Origin: Scolanthus callimorphus
Lineage: Eukaryota > Cnidaria > Anthozoa > Actiniaria > Edwardsiidae
NCBI GenBank assembly: GCA_033964015.1
Contig: CM066915.1
Span: 10,253,573 to 10,317,572 of the forward strand
Direction: 5' to 3'
Length of the DNA: 64,000 nt
The position numbers and the translations under genes were made by a program. The notes beneath the pieces are model-generated. The model was not told where the DNA came from, searched no databases, and worked only from the letters and a program-made list of their open reading frames with translations. Below, one piece after another: positions 25,437 through 35,167 of the stretch (position 1 is its first letter; the number at the start of each line of letters is the position of its first letter).

Positions 25437-25596
25437 CCTGTGTCATTGTTATCGCTTGCTGGGAGTCAATTGATGCCGAGATATCTAGAAATCTCGTCAG
25501 TATTCCTTCGCCTAAGTAAATAAACAGTCCGGTAAGCGAGACACGCGTTAGCAAGATTGTACGTTTCTCTCGAAAACATTTGAATTGAGCGGTCAT
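25379..25596 (-). CDS. candidate first coding exon of an unidentified membrane protein
   Basis: The exon starts with ATG at 25596, reads 72 codons and ends at a strong donor (CCAAG|GTAGGT). Residues about 12-33 (RTILLTRVSLTGLFIYLGEG) form a basic residue followed by one hydrophobic segment, compatible with a first membrane helix. The arrangement faintly recalls the first helix of two-pore-domain potassium channels, but no pore motif is present here, so I leave it unnamed. No following exon was identified between this donor and 24860. The head-to-head partner exon begins 278 bp away at 25874, with an NRF1-like site between them. Part of the exon and its intron is duplicated at 32970-33157. The gene could equally be a chance frame with a good donor; confidence is moderate to low. 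Confidence 0.4.
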
Positions 25597-25873
25597 TTTA
25601 CACTTACCGGAAGAAGGAAACCCCTAGTAATTCCTGTGATATTTTTGCGAGCGAGCGCCAGCGAGCGAGCATATCTAATCTGGACGGAAATGGACAAGTC
25701 ATAACGCCCTTTGTCCTAACGGCCATAGTCCTAACGCCCTTGGAATGTGACGCATGCGCAGTACGATCATTTTCTCGGCTGAGGCCAAGCGATTTTGGGT
25801 TAGGTCGGTCGGTCGGTGGCACACTCCCCCAGAGTCCTTTGCTCGGAGAGTTAGCGACGCCATTCTTGTCAAG
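25597..25873. promoter_or_regulatory. candidate bidirectional promoter with NRF1-like site
   Basis: This 277-bp gap separates two divergently oriented first exons. It is CpG-richer than its surroundings and contains CGCATGCGCA at 25751-25760, matching the core of the animal NRF1 motif, with no TATA box. It also has GCGAGCGCCAGCGAGCGAGC at about 25646-25670. The arrangement is typical of housekeeping bidirectional promoters; activity is inferred only. Confidence 0.45.
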
Positions 25874-25938
25874 ATGGAAAACATTCACGATTTGTCGATC
25901 GGTTTACAGAAATTGTTGTTTAAATTCGGAGGTTATCG
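25874..25938 (+). CDS. candidate first coding exon of an unidentified protein
   Basis: ATG at 25874 sits in a good context (AAGATGG) and opens a 21-codon frame (MENIHDLSIGLQKLLFKFGG...) that ends at the consensus donor CG|GTAAGT at 25939. The short first exon, the strong donor and the upstream NRF1-like site together make a real gene start plausible. Later exons were not found; the downstream 1.05-kb transposon at 26483-27535 would lie in its first intron. The protein is not recognised. Confidence 0.4.
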
Positions 25939-26482
25939 GTAAGTAACAGTCATATGCCTTTTTCAGTCGTGATTGCATATTTGCAGTCCAGAATAGTGCC
26001 TTATCTGGAAACCTCTTTTTGTTGTGATATTTGAGAGATGAAAACATTGGAATGGCCAATCACAGATCGGCATAGACAAAATTCTAACAATGACGTCACT
26101 TCAGTTCCTCCGGGGAACTAAAAAAATCATGGCGGACATCGGCAGACAAGAACTTGTTTCGTTTATGCATGGTTTATGGGATTTAAACATATTGGGACTT
26201 GAAAACAAGGCGGAAAACCCTTTCGAGCTATGATTGCGTTAAGGTTTTAGCTCAGAGAAGTGAAAACCGTCTTCGGTGGTCTTGTTGAGACGAAAATTGG
26301 AATGATCGCGATCTATCAGATGTCAGAATGCTATTTGTCACAGAAAAACTATATATATCTCGAACTACTTCTTGTGATCATGGAGTTATAATAATTCCGC
26401 ATAATAACTCCTCCATGTTGTGATTCATTCTTTGAGGCGATGATTTTTATGAAGTTTTTGAGTTTGAGGTTTTTCTTGTTTA

Positions 26483-27535
26483 GAGTGGTTTTCATAAACC
26501 CGTGGAATACACTTTAGAGTATTTTAGTACATTAGCAGCAATAAGGGTCAAGATGGCGGCGGCTCGTATGCAAATTAGGTCAAAATGGCGACCGTGTCTA
26601 ACAGAAAAACATATGGGGAAAGATAATTACTCGGGGAAGATGCCGTCGGTTCAGTTTTGCGGGAATTAAAATCTGAAAGAATGATGTTTATTGTACTCAC
26701 CGGGCTACAACATAGTTTCCTAGTCAGACAATAAATGGGTTCCTGAGCTTGTCCTTTTCAGTGCTTTAAGAAAGCTCCTTATGTTACACATTTCCTTATA
26801 ATCGAGGTTCACGGCAGTTGAGATCATGACAAACAGTCGCTGATTCGAGAACAAACGCTTTCGAAATGTAGAGTTGCGCGACTCGGGAATGCTTCTACGA
26901 TATACATAGTATCCAAATGAGGGCAAAATGTTCCGTAAATCTCCCTTGAATGTGGTTCCATGATTGAATAAAAGTTCCCTATTTCCCGGCCGTGGATTCA
27001 CCAACAGGACGCCATGTTTATAGTAAATATAAGGCCGCTAACGAAAGCAGAAAGACCGAACATCTCGCAAGCTTCACGAGCAGCCATGTTGTTTGTTGCT
27101 GCTTAACCAGCAATGCTTGATGGGAAATCAGGGCCCCAGGCTCTTTTCATAGCAAAATCAGGCTTGGTTTCTTCAGAAGCACACTGAGCGGGAAATACAA
27201 AGTGAATCACCAGAAGCTCGATAACAGTTCCAATGCTGAAACATTGAACTGTACAGGCTTCTGATAGTTTCTTCTGTCCACTATATCATTTATGAATCTG
27301 TATAATCTACAGAGTTTTAATTTGGAAAGAAAAGGGTACCGGGATCGCTTTATTGCTCTTCTAAATTATCGAAATTTCAGTGTAATGGGATATACCGCTG
27401 ACGAAATCGACCAATTTTATCACGGGCTCGTAATGACCTTCATTTCTGCTAATGCTAATACACTCTAATTTCTTTGTTTTGTTTTGTGCTGGCTTGACTT
27501 CTACACTTTGTTCCACGGGTTTATGAAAACCACTC
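26483..27535. mobile_element. 1,053-bp non-autonomous element, perfect 25-bp TIRs, TA duplication
   Basis: GAGTGGTTTTCATAAACCCG + TGGAA occurs at the left end and, exactly inverted, at the right end. TA flanks both ends (26481-26482 and 27536-27537). The longest internal frame (26720-27004, minus) has no transposase motif. The perfect ends suggest a fairly recent insertion. The terminus resembles that of the MITE at 4408-4680. Confidence 0.85.
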
Positions 27536-27537
27536 TA

Positions 27538-28576
27538 TCGATTTTTTTTTCTAGATACGCTGACACATCTGAAAGCGATTCGTGATTAAAGGCTATTTAC
27601 ACAGGCTGCTGTTGTAGTTACATATTTACTTGGGCAAGCTTAGGGCCAATGGAACAAAAGGTCACCATTTTGGAAAAAGGTGTATGGGCTTTCAAATGTG
27701 ACCATGAATCCTCAAAAATTTTCTTGAGTTTGAAGACAAACCCCCCAAAATGGCTTATGTACATGTATGTTTTTAATATTTCTTTTTGTATTCTGATAAT
27801 ACATCAAAATCTTGGGACTCCCACCTAAATCGGGATTGTTGACATAGCCTGAACATGGACAATGAAACCCCCAAATACCAATGTACAGGGACTGCAGAGC
27901 AATATTTTCAATTGGGGGACTAGTAAGCAAGAAAGTAACACAAGATTGATAGGGACCGGGAGGCACTCAATGTTGAAAAATTCTGGAGCTTAGCCCCCTC
28001 CAGATCTTAACTTTCAAAGGAAATAAAGTTATCAATGAAATATCTATTTTCACCCAATAATCTCCCCCCAGTAAAAGCAAATGTTATAACCAATTTGCAT
28101 AAAACATCCACAAAAGCAAATGGATACAGATGTTTTGGAATTTTTTAATATTATTTTTACAGTAAGATTTCAGGGAGGTGTAACTTTTGCTTCTTGCAGA
28201 CATGACAACTTACTATTTCTGTAGCTTTTTCTCAGATGTAAACCAACACTTTGCTAGGTTATACAGAGTCAATTACCAGTTCCTAGAATAGTGTCTTGCT
28301 TTCATTGTACATTTACATCAATTGTTTAATAGCTGTATAAAAGTGTCTGGTAAATACTGTGAGTCAGTTAGATACATGTATCAATAACAAATCAAATCAT
28401 CATAAACAGGGAAGCTTCCTGCAGTTCCTTTTTAAAACTACAACATTTCTAAACAAAACCACCACTATATTCTTACTATGAGCTTTGTGGTCTAAAACAA
28501 TCCCACTATGGCATTCAAATATATTTAGATTACCATGAAAAAGAACACAGGAATAATATTCAACACATTAAAATAT
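27538..28576. other. no gene recognised
   Basis: AT-rich sequence with only short frames. The minus frame 27712-27966 has no domain. Nothing structured was seen. Confidence 0.4.
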
Positions 28577-29404
28577 ATAGATTTAGCCACTGGCTAAAAG
28601 CGGAGCTCCTGGTTATAAATTTTCTGTGTGAACATCGGGCACAATCCAGCGACATGCATCCGGGACTCTACGGTTAAGCGCCGCCAGATTTGAAAGCTAA
28701 TTAGCCATAACTACAGACAAAACGGAGCTAAACTGCTGACCTTGACTAAAATATTGTCAAATTGTGATGTTGCTACTTTTTCTGTAAAATAGCTGAAAGT
28801 TGATTTCTGTAGTTTAAATATCAAAGAAGACATTTTGCCAGATAGCTGTTATTAATTATTTATTTTTACTTCCCCCACGACAAGGTGAATTTTGGCGGTT
28901 TTAGCCATTTTCAGTGGGGGGAAAATATTCGGAGCTAGTTTTACGCTCTGTCAAGTACTTTTATCAGTTGCTGAAAACGGATATTAACGGTTCTGATTAC
29001 GAAAAAATGATTTTCACCGTCTTTGTTCAGTTAGAGTGGGATTTTACTTCCCCCAGAGAGAGATTTTGCTGTAGGCACACGAATTAGCTCGCCATCTTGA
29101 AGTCGAAGTTCCCGCTTTTGGTTTGAATCCGAATAATAATGAGTCGCATCTCCCTCGAGACGAGTCTAACAAAAGAATCCAAAACAAAAAGAAAGCCAAG
29201 AGTATTCAGCCTTTTGTTTAGGTGACGAGCCTTTTGTTGTGGCAAATAAAAGAGCTCCAAGACATGGTATAGCACCAGGAGCTGAGCGACGAGCTCACTC
29301 ACGCATAGCCAAGTCATGAGATTTGTTTTGGTTTGCTTGATGTCGCTTAGAACAATAGGATTGTGCCCGATGATGAAAGGGATTCCCATGTGTACATGGT
29401 TTAC

Positions 29405-30495
29405 ATGGTTGCTTTAGAGTCTTCCCTTCACGAGATATTAATTTTTCAAGCATAGATGACGTCATATCACATGACCACTTCATTTCGCTCATCTAGTGAC
29501 CTAGACTACACTACCAAAGTTTGGTTGTTTTAGAGTCTTCCCTTCACGAGATATAAATTTTTAAGCATAGATGACGTCGTCGCTAACGTCATATCACGAG
29601 ACCACCTCATTTCGCTCATCTGGTGACCTAGACTACACTACCCTAGTGTGGTTATTTTAGAGTCTTCCCTTCACGAGATATTGTTTTTTCAAGCATAGAT
29701 GACGTCATCGATGACGTCACATCACGTGACCACTTCATTTCGCTCATCTGGGGACCTGGATTACATTACCAAAGTTTGGTTAGTTTAGAGTCTTCCTTTC
29801 ATGAGATATTTATTTTTCAAGCGTAGATGACGTCATCGATGACGTCATATCACGTGACAACTTAATTTCGCTCATCTGGTGACCTGGATTACATTACCCA
29901 AGTTTGGTTGGTTTAGCGTCTTCCTTTCATGAGATATTCATTTTTCAAGCGTAGATGACGTCATCGATGACGTCATATCACGTGACCACTTCATTTCGCT
30001 CATCTAGTGACCTAGACTACACTACCAAAATTTGGTTGTTTTAGAGTCTTCCCTTCACGAGATATTGATTTTTCAAGCATAGATGACGTCATCGATGACA
30101 TCACATCACGTGACCACTTCATTTCGCTCATCTGGTGACCTGGATTACATTACCCAAGTTTGGTTGGTTTAGAGTCTTCCTTTCATGAGATATTCATTTT
30201 TCAAGCGTAGATGACGTCATCGATGACGTCATATCACGTGACCACCTCATGTCGCTCATCTGGTGGCCTAGACTACACTACCCAAGTTTTGTTGTCTTAG
30301 AGTCTTCCCTTCACGAGATATTGATTTTTCAAGCATAGATGACGTCATCGATGACGTCACATCACGTGACCACCTTATTTCGCTCATCTGGTGGCCTAGA
30401 CTACACTTCCCAAGTTTTGTTGTCTTAGAGTCTTCCCTTCACGAGATATTGATTTTCAAGCATAGATGACGTCATCGATGACGTCACATCACGTG
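29405..30495 (+). repeat. ~129-bp satellite array with CRE palindromes, ~8 copies
   Basis: Each monomer has TTAGAGTCTTCCCTTCACGA, then AAGCNTAGATGACGTCATCG ATGACGTCA, then CACGTGACCACTTCATTTCG and CTACACTACCCAAG. Several monomers carry the exact palindrome TGACGTCATCGATGACGTCA, two full CREB/ATF sites back to back, next to a CACGTGAC E-box. Spacing between palindromes is 126-130 bp. Confidence 0.9.
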
Positions 30496-31149
30496 TCCGT
30501 GTTACAGCACCCCCCTTGTGGCATAGACAAAATATCCCAAGTATGGCTGTCTTAGCATGTTCCCTTGAGGAGATATAATTTTTCTTTGCATACCACAGGG
30601 TTCCCATGTGTACACGGACGGACGGACGGACGACGGACGGACTGACGGACGGCGTACGCTATAGGTTTAATACCAGAAAAATAAGAAAAAAAAATCATAT
30701 CTACCGAAGGGTAGCTTCTATAGAAGCCGAACTTGGACAAACTTCCAAAGACCATAAGAGGAACTCTACACCAAAGTCACGTGCCCTTACGCCATCAATG
30801 ACGTCATCAAAATGATCCATAATGCCCGTGACGTTCAAAAATCAACTCGATAGTATAATATATAGATTTAGCCACTGGCTAAAAGCGGAGCTCCCGGTTA
30901 TAAAATTTTCTGTGCGAATGAAAGGGATTCCCATGTGTACATGGTTTATACTTATAGGCTTTTTAAGAAAAAAAAAATATCTCTTGATATGTATACAACA
31001 GTGTTTTCTTCGGTATGTTGCTGCATTGACACAATACAAATACAGGGACGAAAATAAGCATCCTGTTAAGTGAGATAAAAACCTCCTTCAGAAAAATTAA
31101 GGTATTAATTCCTCCAAATGGAATGATTCAAAAGTGCAATAAAGAGAAT

Positions 31150-31590
31150 ATTTTTTCAAGCATAGATGGCGTCGTCGATGACGTTATATCACCTGATCAC
31201 TTCATTTTGCTCATCTGGTGACCTAGACTACACTACAAAAGTTTGGTTGTTTTAGCCTTCCCTCGCAAGATATTAATTTTTCAAGCATAGATGACGTCAT
31301 CGATGATGTCACATCACGTGATCACTTCATTTCGCTCATCTGGTGACCTAGACTACACTACCCAAGTTTGGTTGCTTTAGAGTCCTCCCTTCACGAGATA
31401 TTAATTTTTCAAGCATAGATGACGTGATCGATGACGTCACATGTGACCACTTCATTTCGCTGATCTGATGATCTAGACTACACTATCAAGTTTGGTTGTT
31501 TTAGAGTCTTCCCTTCACGAGATATTAATTTTTCAATCATTGATGACATCATCGATGACGTCACATCACGTGACCATGTTACAGCACCCC
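31150..31590 (+). repeat. ~129-bp CRE satellite, second array (~3.5 copies)
   Basis: Same monomer as 29405-30495, with more substitutions: the palindrome is partly degraded (ATGACGTGATCGATGACGTC, ATGACATCATCGATGACGTC). It lies in the second composite unit and ends in the same GTTACAGCACCCCCCTTGTG junction as the first array. Confidence 0.9.
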
Positions 31591-32025
31591 CCTTGTGGCA
31601 TAGACAAAATATCCCAAATATCCCAAAGTAGTGACTTTGGTGTCTTAGCATGTTCCCTTGAAGAGATATATTTTTTTCTTTGCGTACCACAGGGTTCCAT
31701 GTGTACACGGACGGACGGACGAACGGACGGACGGACGGACGGACACCGGACGGCGTACGCTATAGGTTTAATACCAAAAAAGAAAGAAAAAATCATATCT
31801 CCCGAAGAGAAGCTTCAATAGAAGCCAAACTTGGACAAACTTTCAAAGACCAGAAGAGGAACTCTGCACCAAAGTCACGTGCCCTTTCGTCATCAATGAC
31901 GTCATAAAAATGATCCATAATTTCCCGTGACGTTCAAAAATCAACTCGATAGTATACTATACGTTTTTTTTTTAGGTATGGTGCTCCGCTTGCGCGGGCC
32001 TTCGGCCCGCGCTGGAGCTCCGCTA

Positions 32026-32969
32026 TTAGTTATGTATAATGGTAACACTGCTGGTAAGAATTATTGATACCTTGGCTTTATTATCAACCCTTACAACCCA
32101 TCTGCACTATTTGGTCGTTGTCGAATGCTACAAGTACATCACCCTCTAGAAATGGCAGGAAGGCCAAAGATAGATTGTTTAACAATCTAAAAGCCAAGAT
32201 TTGATTGTTGCATAAGAGCCCCTTGGATGGAACTAGCCATACAGATCAGCTACAAGTACCTTGCTAGATGTCAGAGAGTAGAACATGGTTCTTGTGGAAA
32301 AGCTTAGAGGAGATATAAATCTCCTGTGACAAAGCTGATAAAGGTGCCCAGTACAGCAACTTTCATGAGTCTGGGTGTGTCTTGCATTTTGGTCACTTAA
32401 CATCCCTCGACAATTGATTGCACATTGGGGACCCTTTCTGCCATCCACTTGTGGTTTGTGATAGTTTGAATGTTCTGAGGTACCCCTGATAAACCCCAAC
32501 ATCAGACTTTACTTGTTCTTTTTGGGATTCTATAATTTCTGCAACTATCTGGTCCTGATGATGTCTGTCAATCTTAGCGGACAGGAGCCTTTGGTGTCAC
32601 TCATATCAATTATACAAAAATCATGGCAGAGTCAAGCTTCTGCTAACTCGATCCATACATGAACTAGCCGACAATGATGAACTGTCGTTGTAGTATTTGT
32701 GAGAGCAACACTTCCTGTTCATAATATCCTGGTTTCGCTGACCGTATCAGTGTCTGATGATTTCTTGCTACATTTAAGTAGAGGCACCTCCATCTTTGCT
32801 GGTCATCCACATGTTTTCTTTAAACATTTGCTGCTCTCAGTAGATCCCATCCATTGGACAGGACATTTGTTGGATGAATAACAGCCCCGTTTTTTCGGTA
32901 CTCGTGGCATAACTATGGTGGATGAACATCCACAAAATCTTCCCGAAGTCGTAACTGAAATAAGCAGTC
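32026..32969. other. no gene recognised
   Basis: The minus frame 32233-32502 is Cys/His-containing but matches no family I know and has no splice context. The plus frame 32699-32881 is likewise unsupported. It may be a decayed coding relic. Confidence 0.35.
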
Positions 32970-33157
32970 ACTATTATAGAGGATTTTCCAAGGTTTATTT
33001 GCTGTGGCTAGTTCGTCTTGTACCAAGGTAGGTGATTTTGTGAACATCGTGACCTCTATTGTTCAGTTCTTATCGTTTTATCGGCGCTCAACAGTGTTTA
33101 CTTTTCGCGTCATATTATTTCAGCGTTTCAACTCCCTCAAAATTTTATTTCAGCAAT
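32970..33157 (+). repeat. segmental duplicate of the 25255-25436 exon/intron
   Basis: Begins ACTATTATAGAGGATTTTCC and ends about TTTTATTTCAGCAATCGAG, inverted relative to 25255-25436. It keeps the donor GTAGGT and ~110 bp of intron. It lacks the start codon region, so it cannot encode the same first exon. Confidence 0.85.
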
Positions 33158-33680
33158 CGAGAGGAGAAAGGATCAGGATACCAAAAGTTCCAGGATTTCC
33201 ACGTCTCATCGGAGATATAATATTCTAAACTGAAGCATAGTTGGAGCAATAAAAAAACGGAAGAATAATCAAAAATCGCTCAACATTTATCTTTGATCGG
33301 GAAGAGTTCGCAATTGACTCTGATTGACACTGAAACTATTATCTTTAGGATTCTGTAGTTTTTATTTGCCTCCGGTCTTAGTTTTGTGGAGATTTTGGCG
33401 ATTTTCCGATGACGTGAAAAATGCCGAAAAATCCAGAATTTATTCGATGAAACAATTTCCTTTGCCGTTCTCGCGAAGTATTTAACGCATCGATCTTAAA
33501 CTTTCACAACATAACTGGTCATCTAGGGTGAGCTTCTGACGAAATTTGAGAGTTTTTGAAATTCTCATTCTGACCCCTCAGTCGATATTTACAGACGGGC
33601 GCTCCAAACTGGTTGTATTATTCTTTTGTAGATTGGAGCCTTTGTCTACGGATACGCTAAACTTCGCATGTTGGGAGTTT

Positions 33681-33873
33681 TACTATTCTCACTGCATACA
33701 TTATTGCCACGCCACGAAAGAATTTGAACAACAACCCAAATATGGAGTCTTTGGAGTCTGCGCGTTGTAGGCAACATGTTTGGCAGCGTATTTCACAATC
33801 AGTCACCCATTTCCCTGAGTTCGGTTCGCAAGAAGCTGCCGCCGGGGAGTCTTTCGCAAGCCGTGAAGTTCAC
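33681..33873 (+). repeat. left ~193-bp terminal inverted repeat
   Basis: Matches 58365-58556 in inverse orientation over its full length, with a few substitutions and small indels (for example GCGTATTTCAC versus GCGTGGTTTCAC). Includes CACTGCATACATTATTGCC at 33690-33708. Confidence 0.9.
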
Positions 33874-33924
33874 AATTCCTCGTCGACCACCACCAGCACC
33901 TCAAGCGTACTGTACTTGTAATAA

Positions 33925-34093
33925 ATGGCCGCTAGAGATCTCCCTCTTCCTCCTGGCGCTCTTCCTGCCGTTGTTCCGGCTCCTGTGGCAGTTCCAAACC
34001 CTCCGGCAGTCGTTGACCCAGCGCCAGTTTTGGACGTACCGGCACCCGGTTCCCGCAGCAGTCGCTGCTCCAGCTCCGAATGAAGCCGAACAG
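33925..34093 (+). pseudogene. Pro/Ala-rich first exon of a zinc-knuckle (gag- or TnpA-like) gene
   Basis: ATG at 33925 opens a Pro/Ala/Val-rich frame (MAARDLPLPPGALPAVVPAP...). Near 34041 the reading must shift by one base to continue as APAPNEAEQ and end at a donor CAG|GTAGAG (GT at 34094). The exon is 169 nt, one base off the phase needed, so it carries an indel. The shifted frame joins in phase with the exon at 52270, giving an Ala/Pro-rich N terminus followed by a coiled-coil and a CCHC knuckle. It lies just inside the left inverted repeat, where the first exon of a CACTA TnpA-type gene or a gag gene would be expected. The pairing of the two exons over 18 kb is inference from phase and composition. 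Confidence 0.45.
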
Positions 34094-34439
34094 GTAGAGC
34101 TTTATTCTTGAATGCCTTTATAGTATTTATTTATTGTCGCACATTCTGTCCCGGCTCTCGTCCGTCCCTGTATTCAGTATTGCCTTTACACGTTCGTCCC
34201 GGGGACTTGGTTTGTGTAGCTTACGTTTACACCTGTTCGCTCATCTCCGGTAACTATTTTTAGTCCGAATTTGCAACTTCGGTTGATTTGTTTAACTCGG
34301 TTGGTTTGCTTTTTCGTAACATGTTTACATTCGCTATTCCATTTGCACTACGGCATTCGTTTGCTTTCTTACTACAGTACCCAAGGGAGTTCACAGGACG
34401 AAATCGCTAATTTTGTTGTCATTCATTATCAATGAATCG

Positions 34440-34800
34440 CCCTGAAAGTTAAGGTTTCACCTTTCATGACCTTTCAGTCTGGCTTGAAAGGTATATTTCC
34501 CTTTTAGTTGACTTTAGTGTACCTTTCAGCATTTTCGACTTTTCAGGTCCTTTCATTTTGAAATAAAAACTTCAAAATACACATTTGTCTCGTTCTGAAA
34601 AGGTCCGAAAGATAAACATGATCTTTCGTGGTCTTTCAGGGTGGCTTGAAAGTTTACATTATCTTTCATGGTCTTTCAGGGTGGCTTGAAAGTTTTACGT
34701 GATCTTTCGTGGTCTTTCAAAGAGGCCTTAAAGTTACCTCAGACTTTTGGATATTTAGTGTACTTTACTCTTTAGGTTCCGAAAGTTCAACAATAGTACT
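34440..34800. repeat. left subterminal cluster of GGCTTGAAAG motifs
   Basis: GGCTTGAAAG occurs three times (about 34483, 34633, 34684), along with many CTTTCA/TGAAAG variants such as GTGGTCTTTCAGGGTGGCTT repeated at ~50-bp spacing. The same motif clusters at the other end (49195-49545). By analogy with CACTA elements these are candidate transposase or accessory-protein binding sites. Confidence 0.6.
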
Positions 34801-35167
34801 CTTGTACTGAAATTCTACCTGACGCTGTCAGTTTATCCTGTCTGTTCAAGTCTTATAATCGACACAATTTAATACAGAAAATTTCACGTTTCATGACGAA
34901 AAAATGATGCTCCCTTCCTCAGCATATACAGACAGAAAGCTGCTGGCAATTACTTCTCCAGCAGCAAACTCTAGCTGCATTTTTAGGTAGTTGAGACAAG
35001 CATAATGTTGCGAAACCGATTGCGTACTTCGTTATTTATATCAGCATCTAAATTGAGATACATTGGGCAATCAGTGCTCACGTGTTATTCTGGCGAGTTC
35101 TTATATTAATGTCATAAAACAAGCTGCTGTTCACTGTATTTACTACTGCTGGTTACGCTCTTTCCGA

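Larger units (their letters stand above)
28577..32025 (+). repeat. composite repeat element(s) with CRE-satellite core
   Basis: Two tandem-like units share the same plan. The first starts at 28577 and the second at 30864, each with TAGATTTAGCCACTGGCTAA + AAGCGGAGCTCC. Each then has a ~129-bp satellite array, a block with a CGGA microsatellite (30617-30650; 31711-31745), and an end with CAACTCGATAGTATA (about 30843-30860; 31940-31958). The second unit continues into a GC-rich hairpin (GCGCGGGCC/GGCCCGCGC, 31993-32013) and CTATTAGT. Palindromic 5' end, internal minisatellite and 3' hairpin suggest a non-autonomous Helitron/Helentron-like element, but the termini were not proven. Confidence 0.6.

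Noticed and set aside
25379..25596. Two-pore-domain potassium channel first exon
   Set aside because: Only a basic residue plus one hydrophobic helix is visible; no pore (TxGYG-type) sequence or other exon was found, so the name is not justified.
32970..33157. Processed retrocopy of the 25379-25596 exon
   Set aside because: The copy contains the donor site and intron sequence and lacks a poly-A tail, so it is a DNA-level duplicate.
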